Positions 8,448 to 17,184 of a DNA stretch of 64,000 nt are shown here, one piece after another. A model generated the notes under the pieces. It had not been told where the DNA came from. It did no database searches and saw only the letters and a program-made list of their open reading frames with translations. Made by a program: the position numbers and the translations under genes. The DNA lies in contig NZ_JAFLVT010000001.1 of assembly GCF_017316025.1 (NCBI RefSeq), forward strand, positions 76,875 to 140,874, written 5' to 3'. How positions within the stretch are numbered: the stretch's first letter is position 1; each line of letters begins with the position of its first letter. The stretch comes from Candidatus Enterococcus myersii (GTDB lineage: Bacteria; Bacillota; Bacilli; Lactobacillales; Enterococcaceae).

Positions 8448-9104
8448 ATGAAAGTTAGTGAGATTATCAGTTTACGTTTGGTTGATCCGACGATTACAGA
8501 CTGGGATTTTAAAGATCAACTTTTGTCATTACAGAACAAGCCTTTAAAAGAAATTGTTGTCTTGCCTAATCATTTGGAGCGGGCAAAACAGCTTCTAGCG
8601 AAGACATCCATTGAAATTGGTACGGTAATTGACTATCCTTTAGGCAATGGTACGATTGCAAAAAAAGCTTTTGAGGTTGGCAAAGCATTTCAAAGTGGCG
8701 CCGATTTTTTGGAAATTACTGTTTCACCTACGATGCTCATTCAACAAAGTGCAAAAGCAAAAGAGCTAAACAAAACATTACAATCTTTAGCAATGGCGTG
8801 GGGTGAAATACGCCTCCGGATAGACAGCCGCAACTTAAAAGAATTGCAAAAAATCGAAATTGCCCAACAAATTAAAGAATTGGGCTGGCACCATTTAATC
8901 TTAGGTGAAGGGGATTCTTTTGACAATGCCAAGCACGATGCGACAATTTTTGATTATGACGCGGGTAAAACTGTCAAACTACAAATCAATTTAACCAGTG
9001 TAACAAGCGAACAGCTTCAAGAGTTAATTTTAAGTGGCGCTGATAGTTTTGGTGTTTTAACTTTAGCTAATTTGGATTTAACGGCAGAATTAAGGGAGTT
9101 TTAA
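8448..9104 (+). CDS. DeoC/aldolase-fold protein lacking the Schiff-base lysine
   Basis: A 218-aa protein with a recognisable deoxyribose-phosphate-aldolase-like pattern: VIDYPLGNGTIAKKAFEVGKA resembles the DeoC segment with phosphate-barrel PLG, and GADFLEITVS matches GADEIDMVIN. The DeoC catalytic Asp is replaced by Glu (FLEIT), and the segment that should read DFVKTSTG is HHLILGEG, so the Schiff-base Lys is missing. It is therefore unlikely to be a working aldolase. The gene follows rsmE closely with an AGAGGTGAG ribosome binding site and ends just before the relA leader. It may be a binding protein or an enzyme with other chemistry; the function is unknown. Confidence 0.65.
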   Translation: MKVSEIISLRLVDPTITDWDFKDQLLSLQNKPLKEIVVLPNHLERAKQLLAKTSIEIGTVIDYPLGNGTIAKKAFEVGKAFQSGADFLEITVSPTMLIQQSAKAKELNKTLQSLAMAWGEIRLRIDSRNLKELQKIEIAQQIKELGWHHLILGEGDSFDNAKHDATIFDYDAGKTVKLQINLTSVTSEQLQELILSGADSFGVLTLANLDLTAELREF

Positions 9105-9119
9105 GCAAGTTTTAAGCAA

Positions 9120-9149
9120 TTGAAATCTCGCTAGTTTCTAGTGTATAAT
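9120..9149 (+). promoter_or_regulatory. Sigma-A-like promoter upstream of the relA leader
   Basis: TTGAAA (9120-9125) and TATAAT (9144-9149) are separated by 18 nt. Transcription from here would run at once into the hairpin at 9166-9193 and then into the relA leader. Confidence 0.6.
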
Positions 9150-9165
9150 AACCCTAATTATTCGC

Positions 9166-9196
9166 AAAGTACCGCTTTATTGTCGGTACTTTTCTT
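9166..9196 (+). terminator. Terminator-like hairpin in the relA leader
   Basis: AAGTACCG and CGGTACTT form a perfect stem around a 9-nt loop (stem from 9167 to 9191) followed by TTCTTC. It may end the prmA-rsmE-deoC-like transcript, or act as an attenuator for the promoter at 9120-9149. Confidence 0.6.
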
Positions 9197-9382
9197 CATA
9201 AAATGAAAAATAATTTAAACCAAAATTTAGCGAGTTTAAATTAAAGTTTGCTTGTTTTTTTTAGTGGTTTTTGAGGATATTAAGGCGAAATTTTGAATAA
9301 TTCGACGTAGTAAATCAAGACTTCGCCTTAGTAGCTAAAAATGATTTTTTACAAAGTTTTTCAAAAGAAAAGAGGTATGCTT

Positions 9383-11593
9383 GTGGCAAAAGATGAAATC
9401 GTAACAGGCCCCGGTGTGATTCGTTTAGTTAGTCAATATATGAGCCCAGAACATGTGGCCTTTGTGCAAAAAGCATTGGATTATGCCACGGAAGCTCACA
9501 AGGAACAATTTCGTAAATCTGGCGAACCTTACATTATTCACCCCATTCAAGTTGCGGGGATTTTAGCTGAATTGCATATGGACCCACATACCGTTGCAAC
9601 AGGATTTTTGCATGATGTGGTAGAAGATACACCCATAACTTTAGCCGATTTGACACGAGATTTTGGCAGTGATGTGGCGATGTTAGTGGATGGCGTCACA
9701 AAACTGGGGAAAATTAAATACAAATCCCATGAAGAACAACTAGCTGAAAATCACCGTAAAATGTTGATTGCCATGGCACAAGACTTGCGAGTTATTATGG
9801 TCAAATTGGCAGATCGCTTGCACAATATGCGAACATTAAAACATCTGCGAGAAGACAAGCAGCGCCGAATCGCCAAAGAAACATTGGAGATTTATGCGCC
9901 GTTAGCACATCGTTTGGGGATTAGTCGAATTAAATGGGAACTAGAAGATACGGCTTTGCGGTATTTGAACCCACAGCAATATTACCGTATCGTTCATTTA
10001 ATGCAGTCAAAACGAGATGAACGGGAAGCTTACGTGGCCGAAACAGTGGAAGAAATTCGGGTGGCCACAGAAGAGTTAGACATTTACGCGGAAATTTATG
10101 GTCGTCCCAAACACATTTACTCCATCTATCGCAAAATGGTAGATCAAAAGAAAAAATTTGAAGAAATTTATGACTTGTTGGCAATTCGCGTAATCGTAGA
10201 TACGATTAAAGACTGTTATGCTGTTTTAGGGACCATTCATACAAAATGGAAGCCGATGCCAGGTCGGTTTAAAGATTATATTGCGATGCCAAAAGCCAAT
10301 ATGTATCAGTCGTTACACACGACTGTTATTGGTCCTAAAGGCAATCCTGTTGAAATTCAAATTAGAACCCATGAAATGCATGAAATTGCAGAGTTTGGGG
10401 TAGCAGCACACTGGGCCTATAAAGAAGGTAAGACAGACAAAGTAAAACCAGATAAAATGACGAACCAAATTAGTTGGTTTAGAGAAATTTTGGAACTACA
10501 AGATGAAAGCTATGACGCCTCAGAATTCATGGAAGGTGTTAAGGGGGACATTTTTAGCGATAAAGTTTACGTCTTTACACCAAAAGGGGATGTAACGGAA
10601 TTACCCCAAGGATCTGGACCACTAGACTTTGCCTACAGCATTCATACAGATGTTGGCAATAAGACCACTGGTGCAAAGGTCAATGGCAAGATGGTGCAGT
10701 TGGATTATAAACTGAAAAACGGCGATATCGTTGAGATTCTAACTTCACCGAATTCTTTTGGACCGAGTCGTGACTGGTTGAAATTTGTTGCCACAAGTAA
10801 AGCCAAAAATAAAATTAAACGCTTCTTTAAAGCACAAGATCGAGAAGAAAATGTGCAAAAAGGCCATGATGCAGTGTATAAGACATTGCAAGAAATGGAA
10901 TTTTTACCAAAAGATTATATGAACAAAAACAAAATGGCAGATCTTTTGGAACGTTTTAATTATCAATCAGAAGATGATTTGTATGCTGCTGTTGGTTATG
11001 GTGAAGTTAGTCCGACAACTGTCGCAAATCGCTTAACAGAAGAAGAACGCCGTCAGAAAAAAGAAGAAAAAGAAAAGCAAAAAGTGCAAGAAATGATGAA
11101 TCAGCCGGCGACTAAAAAAGAAGACCGTATGAAAGTTCGTCATGATGGCGGTATCGTGATTGAAGGCGCAGATAATTTACTCATTCGAATCAGTCGTTGT
11201 TGTAATCCAGTGCCAGGCGATGATATCGTCGGCTATATCACCAAAGGTCGGGGAATTTCGATTCATCGCCGAGATTGTCCCAATGTCAACACTCCAACGG
11301 CTGAAAAACGGCTCATTGAAGTAGAGTGGGAAGATACTTCCAATAATTCTAAAGAATACGATGCCGATCTAGAAATTTATGGTTACGATCGTTCGGGTCT
11401 TTTAAATGATGTCTTGCAAACAGTTAACGCTATGACCAAACGCCTGCAAAGTGTAGAAGCCAAATCAAATAAAGATAAAATGGCAACGATTCGCATTACC
11501 GTGGGTATTCAGAACTTAACACATTTGAAACAGATTGTTGATAAAATCAAACAAATTCCTGAAGTTTACAGTGTCAGACGAACAAAGGGGTAG
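9383..11593 (+). CDS. relA: Bifunctional (p)ppGpp synthetase/hydrolase RelA (Rel/SpoT homologue)
   Basis: Long RSH enzyme that makes and degrades the stringent-response alarmone (p)ppGpp. I use GTG 9383 (736 aa) because AGAGG lies 7 nt upstream and MAKDEIVTGPGVI resembles the usual N-terminus; the frame also opens at 9341. The order is: HD hydrolase domain with HDVVEDT near residue 85 and LADRLHNMRT near 148, so hydrolase activity should be intact; synthetase domain with YQSLHTTVIGP near 310; TGS domain (about 390-450); zinc-finger/RIS region with RCCNPVPGD near 610; C-terminal ACT domain. dtd follows after 3 nt, as in many Firmicutes. Confidence 0.97.
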   Translation: MAKDEIVTGPGVIRLVSQYMSPEHVAFVQKALDYATEAHKEQFRKSGEPYIIHPIQVAGILAELHMDPHTVATGFLHDVVEDTPITLADLTRDFGSDVAMLVDGVTKLGKIKYKSHEEQLAENHRKMLIAMAQDLRVIMVKLADRLHNMRTLKHLREDKQRRIAKETLEIYAPLAHRLGISRIKWELEDTALRYLNPQQYYRIVHLMQSKRDEREAYVAETVEEIRVATEELDIYAEIYGRPKHIYSIYRKMVDQKKKFEEIYDLLAIRVIVDTIKDCYAVLGTIHTKWKPMPGRFKDYIAMPKANMYQSLHTTVIGPKGNPVEIQIRTHEMHEIAEFGVAAHWAYKEGKTDKVKPDKMTNQISWFREILELQDESYDASEFMEGVKGDIFSDKVYVFTPKGDVTELPQGSGPLDFAYSIHTDVGNKTTGAKVNGKMVQLDYKLKNGDIVEILTSPNSFGPSRDWLKFVATSKAKNKIKRFFKAQDREENVQKGHDAVYKTLQEMEFLPKDYMNKNKMADLLERFNYQSEDDLYAAVGYGEVSPTTVANRLTEEERRQKKEEKEKQKVQEMMNQPATKKEDRMKVRHDGGIVIEGADNLLIRISRCCNPVPGDDIVGYITKGRGISIHRRDCPNVNTPTAEKRLIEVEWEDTSNNSKEYDADLEIYGYDRSGLLNDVLQTVNAMTKRLQSVEAKSNKDKMATIRITVGIQNLTHLKQIVDKIKQIPEVYSVRRTKG

Positions 11594-11596
11594 AAA

Positions 11597-12043
11597 ATGA
11601 GAGCAGTTATACAGCGGGTAAAATCAGCCAGCGTGGCAATTGATGAAAAAATCGTTGGAGAAATTAATCAAGGGTTTATGATTTTACTTGGCATTCATGA
11701 AGAAGATACAAAAGAAGATGTGGACTATTTAGTGCGTAAAATTGCCATGATGCGTGTTTTTGAAGATGAAGCAGGTAAGCTGAATTTAAGCATTGATGCT
11801 ATTTCTGGTAGTATTTTGAGCATTTCACAATTTACGTTATATGCTGATACAAAAAAAGGAAATCGTCCGAGTTTTGTCAAAGCGGCGCGGCCAGAGCAGG
11901 CCATTCCGCTGTATGAGGCATTTAACGATGGTTTGCGTCAAAAGGGACTTGAGGTAGAAACGGGTGAATTTGGCGCCGATATGCAAGTTTCTTTAATCAA
12001 TGATGGACCGGTAACCATCATTATGGATACGCGGGACAAATAA
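11597..12043 (+). CDS. dtd: D-aminoacyl-tRNA deacylase Dtd
   Basis: Dtd removes D-amino acids mischarged onto tRNA. The 148-aa length is standard. The two active-site motifs are present: SQFTLYAD near residue 76 (SQxTL) and NDGPVTI near 135 (the Gly-cisPro motif NxGPVT). The start ATG at 11597 lies 3 nt after the relA stop, with AAGGGG in the relA end serving as ribosome binding site, so the two are translationally linked. Confidence 0.97.
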   Translation: MRAVIQRVKSASVAIDEKIVGEINQGFMILLGIHEEDTKEDVDYLVRKIAMMRVFEDEAGKLNLSIDAISGSILSISQFTLYADTKKGNRPSFVKAARPEQAIPLYEAFNDGLRQKGLEVETGEFGADMQVSLINDGPVTIIMDTRDK

Positions 12044-12046
12044 ATA

Positions 12047-12093
12047 AAAGACCAGCCAAAAAAATCTTTTAGATTTTTGGGCTGGTCTTTTTG
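12047..12093. terminator. Bidirectional terminator between dtd and the UvrC-like gene
   Basis: AAAGACCAGCC (12047-12057) pairs with GGCTGGTCTTT (12080-12090), the stem continuing inward through AAAAATC/GATTTTT. A T-run follows on the plus strand and, reading the other way, an A/T-rich run follows on the minus strand. Confidence 0.9.
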
Positions 12094-12124
12094 ATTATCA
12101 AGTAAAAGGAAAATTAAAATGAGC

Positions 12125-13015
12125 CTAGTGATAGCGGGCATAATAGCTTCTTAAAATATCCAAAGGGTCAACGTCTGCTTTTTGTAAGATTACAGGTGAA
12201 AATTTTTTGTCTGGAAAAGTGACAGCTGGGCTGCTTTTTTTTATCTGTGTATCTACAATGACGCCATAAGCGATAAAATAAATTTTTTCTCTGTCGTCTC
12301 CTAAGGGAAGTTTTAGCGTCAATTGCTTTTTTTGACAGAATTCATTGCGCTGCAGCAGGTAATGATAGAAATGTTGGCAAAGTTCTAATTGCTCTTTTAT
12401 CAACTGAGCGTGTTCAAAATTTTGCTGCTTGGCGCTGTAAGCAATGCGGGCGTTTAATAAATTGAACAAGTTTGTCTTTTTACCGGCAAAAAATTGTTGG
12501 CAATTTTTTAGACGCTCTGAGAGTGGTGTTTGTTCCACTGTGGGCAATTGTTGAAGAATCATTTTTTTGGTTACATTATTCACATTTGGCAGCAGATAGT
12601 TTTCCGTTAATAGTGCTAAAATTTGAGGCAGTTTTTTATATTGACGAAAAGGGCCCAAGCTGGTTTTAGTGGGAATATCAGTTAAGATAGGTCCCGTTTT
12701 AGTAAAGTCAACGTAACAATAATTTTGATAATAGTTCATGATGCGATTGTAATGAGGATGAATTTCTTGGATTAGGCGACATTCCAATAATAGTGCATCT
12801 AATTCTGTATCAACTGGACGAATTTCTAAATCAGCAATATTGAAAATCATACGTTGGACTTTTTTGGTATGTTGTTGATTTTTTTGAAAATAGGAGCGAA
12901 CGCGTCGCTTTAAATTTTTCGCTTTACCGACATAAATAATAGCGCCATGGGTATCTTTCATTAAGTATATTCCGGGTGTTTCTGGTAAATTTTTTAGTTT
13001 ATCTTGTAAAGTCAT
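12125..13015 (-). CDS. GIY-YIG nuclease domain protein related to the N-terminal half of UvrC
   Basis: A 296-aa protein starting at ATG 13015 (the frame opens earlier at 13084, but the conserved LPETPGIYLM begins after 13015). Residues 1-90 are a GIY-YIG endonuclease domain with PGIYLM, IIYVGKAKNLKRRV and LLLECRLI, as in UvrC. Around residues 185-225 lies a UVR-like helical motif (ARIAYSAKQQNFEHAQLIKEQL in meaning, not identical to UvrC). The C-terminal RNase H-like and helix-hairpin-helix domains of full UvrC (about 600 aa) are absent. It resembles Cho or a stand-alone UvrC paralogue; it may make the 3' incision in excision repair. It is convergent with dtd and divergent from ogt, another DNA-repair gene. 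Confidence 0.75.
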   Translation of the reverse strand: MTLQDKLKNLPETPGIYLMKDTHGAIIYVGKAKNLKRRVRSYFQKNQQHTKKVQRMIFNIADLEIRPVDTELDALLLECRLIQEIHPHYNRIMNYYQNYCYVDFTKTGPILTDIPTKTSLGPFRQYKKLPQILALLTENYLLPNVNNVTKKMILQQLPTVEQTPLSERLKNCQQFFAGKKTNLFNLLNARIAYSAKQQNFEHAQLIKEQLELCQHFYHYLLQRNEFCQKKQLTLKLPLGDDREKIYFIAYGVIVDTQIKKSSPAVTFPDKKFSPVILQKADVDPLDILRSYYARYH

Positions 13016-13136
13016 TATTTCGTCTCTTTTTTTTATTTTTAGTGGGTTTAGTATAACGTAAAAATGAAATTTAGCCAAAAACATAAGAAGAGTAATTCTT
13101 CAACATTCAAGGTACAATAACAATGAGGTGAAAAAG

Positions 13137-13640
13137 ATGGAAACTATTGTGATGGATCGTTTTACTTGTAGCGGCCATGATTTTGTCGTTGGTCGCATTA
13201 AAGCCGGCGTTTGTTATATTGGTACGACAGCGGTAGCAAAAAAAGAGTTGACGAAGTTTTTTAAAGGCTGGCCGATAACGGAAGATATTGGGAGCAGTCA
13301 GGACGTAAAAGAACAATTAACAGCATATTTTAATGGTCAATTAGAAGAATTTAATTTTCCTTTGGCTTTTGTGGGAACCGATTTTCAAAAGCAAGTGTGG
13401 CAAAAATTAGTAACGGTCCCTTATGGTAAGACCATTGCCTACAGTGAATTAGCACGACAAGTTGGTAATGAAAAAGGCGTACGGGCAGTAGCCAATGCTG
13501 TCGGTCGTAATCCGATTATGATTGTTGTACCTTGTCACCGCATTATTGGAAAGAACGGGCGCTTAACGGGCTATCGTGGCGGAATAGAGATGAAAGTTGC
13601 GCTATTGCGGCAAGAAGGAATATCTGAATTTGCATATTAA
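13137..13640 (+). CDS. ogt: Methylated-DNA-[protein]-cysteine S-methyltransferase (Ogt)
   Basis: Suicide repair protein that transfers the alkyl group from O6-methylguanine to its own cysteine. The 167-aa protein has the N-terminal ribonuclease-like domain and the C-terminal domain with VPYGKTIAYSELA near residue 96, the DNA-recognition arginine region VRAVANAVGRNP near 117, and the active site PCHRIIG near 135. The start is ATG 13137 behind GAGG at 8 nt, not GTG 13128. It is transcribed divergently from the UvrC-like gene. Confidence 0.95.
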   Translation: METIVMDRFTCSGHDFVVGRIKAGVCYIGTTAVAKKELTKFFKGWPITEDIGSSQDVKEQLTAYFNGQLEEFNFPLAFVGTDFQKQVWQKLVTVPYGKTIAYSELARQVGNEKGVRAVANAVGRNPIMIVVPCHRIIGKNGRLTGYRGGIEMKVALLRQEGISEFAY

Positions 13641-13745
13641 AATTTTTTTAAGGAAATGAAAAGACAAGAAACCAACGTTGTATTATAATTAATTTATTAT
13701 CATGTAAACACTTTAATTTTAATATAGACGATGGGAGGAGAACAA

Positions 13746-15401
13746 ATGGCAACTGTTGGCACTTATTCACATCAGGCTATTAACCCTGATAATCATTTAT
13801 TCTCAAGCTTTAAAACAATGGTGGAGTCTGTTTTTTATGGAAACAATGTTACGCTGGTAAAAGATTTAGCCACCGCTTATGACTTAGCAAAAAATGTTCC
13901 TGGCGCAGTCATCACGGATATGCCAGTCATTCACACTAAAGAGTTAGGCTTACCACAAGATGCAAAGGTGATTGTTTTTAATGACGGCAAAATCACTGGG
14001 CGTACCGCTGCTGCAAGACGTGTGATTGGGCAACCTGGAATTGATCGCACTTTTTATGAAGGCGTTTTGCGTCAAGCTTTGTATGACGGGCAGCATCACA
14101 ACTTTTACCGCGGTGAAGTTTCAGTTGGCTTAGATCCGGAGTTTATGGTCAAGGGACATTTGTTATTGCCCGAAGGCTATGAAACCAACTTTTATTCTTA
14201 TCTACTAAATTTTCAAATTTTAACCAATGAATTTCAAGAGTTGTACGCAACTTCAATTGAGTATCCGGAAAATGATATTTATTTGTACGCAGATCCTACA
14301 TGGACACATCCGGATTTCCCACATGGATTAGCGTTATTTGATCCAGAACATAACGTCGCTGCTGTTTTGGGCTTGAATTATTTCGGAGAACTAAAAAAAG
14401 CTACGTTAACGCTGGCTTGGGCAACAGCACACCGCAATGGTTTTGTCGCATGTCACGGTGGTATGAAACAATATCATAAAGATGACAGCAAGTTTACAAT
14501 GGCTGCTTTTGGTCTTTCTGGTTCAGGTAAATCAACAATCACTCTAGCCAAACACGGGGATAAATATCAGGTGGATGTCTTACATGATGATGCTTTTGTC
14601 ATCAACAAAGAACACGGGTCGACAACGGCATTAGAGCCGGCTTATTTCGACAAAACGCAAGACTATCCACTGGAAGATGAGGCAGTAAAATATTTTCTGA
14701 CTTGCCAAAATGTAGGGGTAACATTAGACGATGAAGAAAAGAAAGTAATTGTTACACAAGATATTCGCAATGGTAACGGCCGTACGGTTAAGTCGCGTTA
14801 TGTCACACCAAATCGCGTCGATCATTTAAAAGAAGCAGTCGATGCAATTTTTTGGATTATGAAAGACGATAGTTTACCACCGATTGTTAAAATCGATGAT
14901 CCAACATTAGCGGCAGTTTTTGGCTTAACGCTTGCAACAAAGCGGACGACAGCAGAAAATGTCGTTGGCAATGTTGATTTGGACAAATTGGTAATTGAAC
15001 CTTTTGCCAATCCGTTCCGCTGCTATCCATTAGGTCAAGATTATGCTGATTTTCGAGAAATTTTTGCAAACGAAAAGACAGACACTGCTTGTTATATTTT
15101 AAATACCGGATTTTATAAAGGCAAAAAAGTTAAACCTCAAGATACATTAGGGGCGATTGAAAAAATTGTAGAGGCAACTGCCGATTTTATACCATTTGGT
15201 CCTTTGGAAAATATGAGCTATTTGCCAATTGAAGGCTTTGAGGTGGACTTTACAGATCCAACCTATCTCACACAATTGAAAGTGCGGATGCAAGGACGCC
15301 TTGATTTTATCTTGGCGCAAACTAAAGAAAATGAAGGTTATAATGCTTTACCAGAGGAAGTTGCAAAAGTTATGGAGAAATTAATGGAGCAAATAGTCTA
15401 A
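13746..15401 (+). CDS. pckA: ATP-dependent phosphoenolpyruvate carboxykinase PckA
   Basis: PckA interconverts oxaloacetate + ATP and phosphoenolpyruvate + CO2 + ADP; in fermentative bacteria it can also run in the carboxylating direction. The 551-aa protein carries the ATP-type P-loop GLSGSGKST near residue 257 (not the GTP-type loop) and the metal-binding HDDAF near 280. I start at ATG 13746 (GGGAGGAG at about 7 nt) rather than ATG 13731, which overlaps that ribosome binding site. TGTAAACACTTTAA at 13703-13716 is a weak match to a catabolite-responsive element. It stands alone, with its own terminator at 15411-15449. Confidence 0.95.
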   Translation: MATVGTYSHQAINPDNHLFSSFKTMVESVFYGNNVTLVKDLATAYDLAKNVPGAVITDMPVIHTKELGLPQDAKVIVFNDGKITGRTAAARRVIGQPGIDRTFYEGVLRQALYDGQHHNFYRGEVSVGLDPEFMVKGHLLLPEGYETNFYSYLLNFQILTNEFQELYATSIEYPENDIYLYADPTWTHPDFPHGLALFDPEHNVAAVLGLNYFGELKKATLTLAWATAHRNGFVACHGGMKQYHKDDSKFTMAAFGLSGSGKSTITLAKHGDKYQVDVLHDDAFVINKEHGSTTALEPAYFDKTQDYPLEDEAVKYFLTCQNVGVTLDDEEKKVIVTQDIRNGNGRTVKSRYVTPNRVDHLKEAVDAIFWIMKDDSLPPIVKIDDPTLAAVFGLTLATKRTTAENVVGNVDLDKLVIEPFANPFRCYPLGQDYADFREIFANEKTDTACYILNTGFYKGKKVKPQDTLGAIEKIVEATADFIPFGPLENMSYLPIEGFEVDFTDPTYLTQLKVRMQGRLDFILAQTKENEGYNALPEEVAKVMEKLMEQIV

Positions 15402-15410
15402 GTAAAAATG

Positions 15411-15449
15411 AAAATCCGCTAAAGATCGTTTTCTTTGCGGATTTTTTTT
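15411..15449 (+). terminator. Intrinsic terminator of pckA
   Basis: AAAATCCGC (15411-15419) pairs with GCGGATTTT (15437-15445), followed by a T-run. Confidence 0.85.
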
Positions 15450-15676
15450 GCGGTTGCATTATCAAGAGGTTACAGATTTTTACCGATAAAAATTCATTTT
15501 ACCAATATCAGTGTAAAGGAACTTTTTTGGATAAATTTTCAAATTGGCTTTTGGTAAAGAGTACCAGTAGAGTGATTACTAAGATTTAGTCAAAGGATTA
15601 AATCAGGCTTACCGTCTTTTACTCATCAATAGATAGCTATTTTTACAATCATTATGAGAGAAATGGAGTGAAAAAA

Positions 15677-17071
15677 ATGCTTTATGAAAAAAAGAATCGC
15701 CGTGAAGCGGAATATTTAGAACCAATCTTTGGAACTAGAGATGAAGATGAAATGTTACCTTCTTATAAACTAGGAGAACAATCAATGGAACCGCGGGTGG
15801 CCTACCAAATGATTAAAGATGATTTGTTAGATGAAGGGAAATCGCGCTTAAATTTAGCCACTTTTTGCCAAACCTATATGGAGCCAGAAGCGGTCAAATT
15901 AATGAGTGAGACGCTAGATCGTAATGCCATTGACAAGTCCGAATATCCTCGGACTGCCGAAATTGAAAATCGCTGTGTCAATATAATTGCAGATTTATGG
16001 CATGGACAAGAAGATTTTATCGGGACTTCTACGATCGGTTCTTCCGAGGCGTGTATGTTAGCGGGGATGGCGATGAAGTTTTCATGGCGTAAACGGGCTG
16101 CAAAACTAGGCGTGGCGCTTGAAAAAAGAAAACCCAATTTAATTATTTCGTCAGGTTATCAAGTTTGTTGGGAGAAATTTTGTGTCTATTGGGACATTGA
16201 GCTTCGGGAAATACCATTGACAGCTGATTGTCTTTCTTTAGATATTGAAAAAGCAATGGCTGAAATTGATGAATATACCATTGGCGTCGTGGGAATTTTA
16301 GGCATTACCTACACAGGTCAATACGATGATATAGAAAAACTCGATGCAAAATTAACAGAATATAACAAACAGACAGAACACAAGGTTTATATCCACGTAG
16401 ATGCAGCTTCAGGGGGATTGTATGCACCTTTTGTAGAACCAGATTTAAAATGGGACTTTCAATTAGAAAATGTTATCTCAATTAATGCATCAGGTCATAA
16501 GTATGGATTAGTTTATCCTGGTGTTGGTTGGGTGGTATGGAAGAATAAGTCATTTTTACCAGAAGAATTAATTTTTAAGGTGAGCTACTTAGGTGGTGAG
16601 TTGCCAACGATGGCAATCAATTTTTCCCATAGTGCTGCACAGTTGATTGGACAATACTATAATTTTGTACGCTTTGGCTTTAACGGCTATCAAAGTATTC
16701 ACAAGCGCACCCATGATGTTGCCATGTATCTAGCAGAAAAATTAAAAGAGTCGCATCAATTTGAATTGATTAATGACGGTAAGCAATTACCGCTTGTGTG
16801 TTATCAGTTACACCCCGACGAAAAACGGCAGTGGACACTTTATGATTTGTCTGATCGCCTATTAATGAAAGGCTGGCAAGTTCCTACCTATCCTTTGCCG
16901 AAGTCTTTAGATAATCAAGTAATTCAGCGGATTGTAGTTCGGAGTGATTTTGGGATGAATATGGCGCATGATTTTATTGAAGATTTAAAGGTGGAAATCA
17001 CAGAGTTAGAGCAGAGTCATTTGGTTTTTCACGAAAAAACTGAACGGAAAAATTATGGCTTTACTCATTAA
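15677..17071 (+). CDS. gadB: Glutamate decarboxylase (PLP-dependent)
   Basis: Converts glutamate + H+ to GABA + CO2, consuming a proton, the basis of Gad acid resistance. The 464-aa protein matches bacterial GadB length. The N-terminal segment (FGTRDEDEMLPSYKLGE, split in function) and the cofactor site SINASGHKYGLVYPG, whose Lys near residue 278 should bind pyridoxal phosphate, are conserved, as is HVDAASGG. The start is ATG 15677, with GGAG 8 nt upstream. No GadC glutamate/GABA antiporter is adjacent; the permease at 21969 is separated and does not look like GadC. About 230 nt of leader precede it, with a TTGGTA/TACCAG inverted repeat near 15550-15573 of unknown meaning. Confidence 0.93.
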   Translation: MLYEKKNRREAEYLEPIFGTRDEDEMLPSYKLGEQSMEPRVAYQMIKDDLLDEGKSRLNLATFCQTYMEPEAVKLMSETLDRNAIDKSEYPRTAEIENRCVNIIADLWHGQEDFIGTSTIGSSEACMLAGMAMKFSWRKRAAKLGVALEKRKPNLIISSGYQVCWEKFCVYWDIELREIPLTADCLSLDIEKAMAEIDEYTIGVVGILGITYTGQYDDIEKLDAKLTEYNKQTEHKVYIHVDAASGGLYAPFVEPDLKWDFQLENVISINASGHKYGLVYPGVGWVVWKNKSFLPEELIFKVSYLGGELPTMAINFSHSAAQLIGQYYNFVRFGFNGYQSIHKRTHDVAMYLAEKLKESHQFELINDGKQLPLVCYQLHPDEKRQWTLYDLSDRLLMKGWQVPTYPLPKSLDNQVIQRIVVRSDFGMNMAHDFIEDLKVEITELEQSHLVFHEKTERKNYGFTH

Positions 17072-17184
17072 AAATGCGCAAATTTATTTAAAGAGCATAA
17101 AAGTATTTTTTACCAAAAAAGTAATGCGAGTTAAAAAAGAATCTGTTATACTAAGGAAAAGCGTTTTCAGAAAGGGTGCTTATT

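Noticed and set aside
13703-13716. Catabolite-responsive element before pckA
   Set aside because: TGTAAACACTTTAA lacks the central CG and the final CA of a good cre; mentioned with the gene but not called as a feature.
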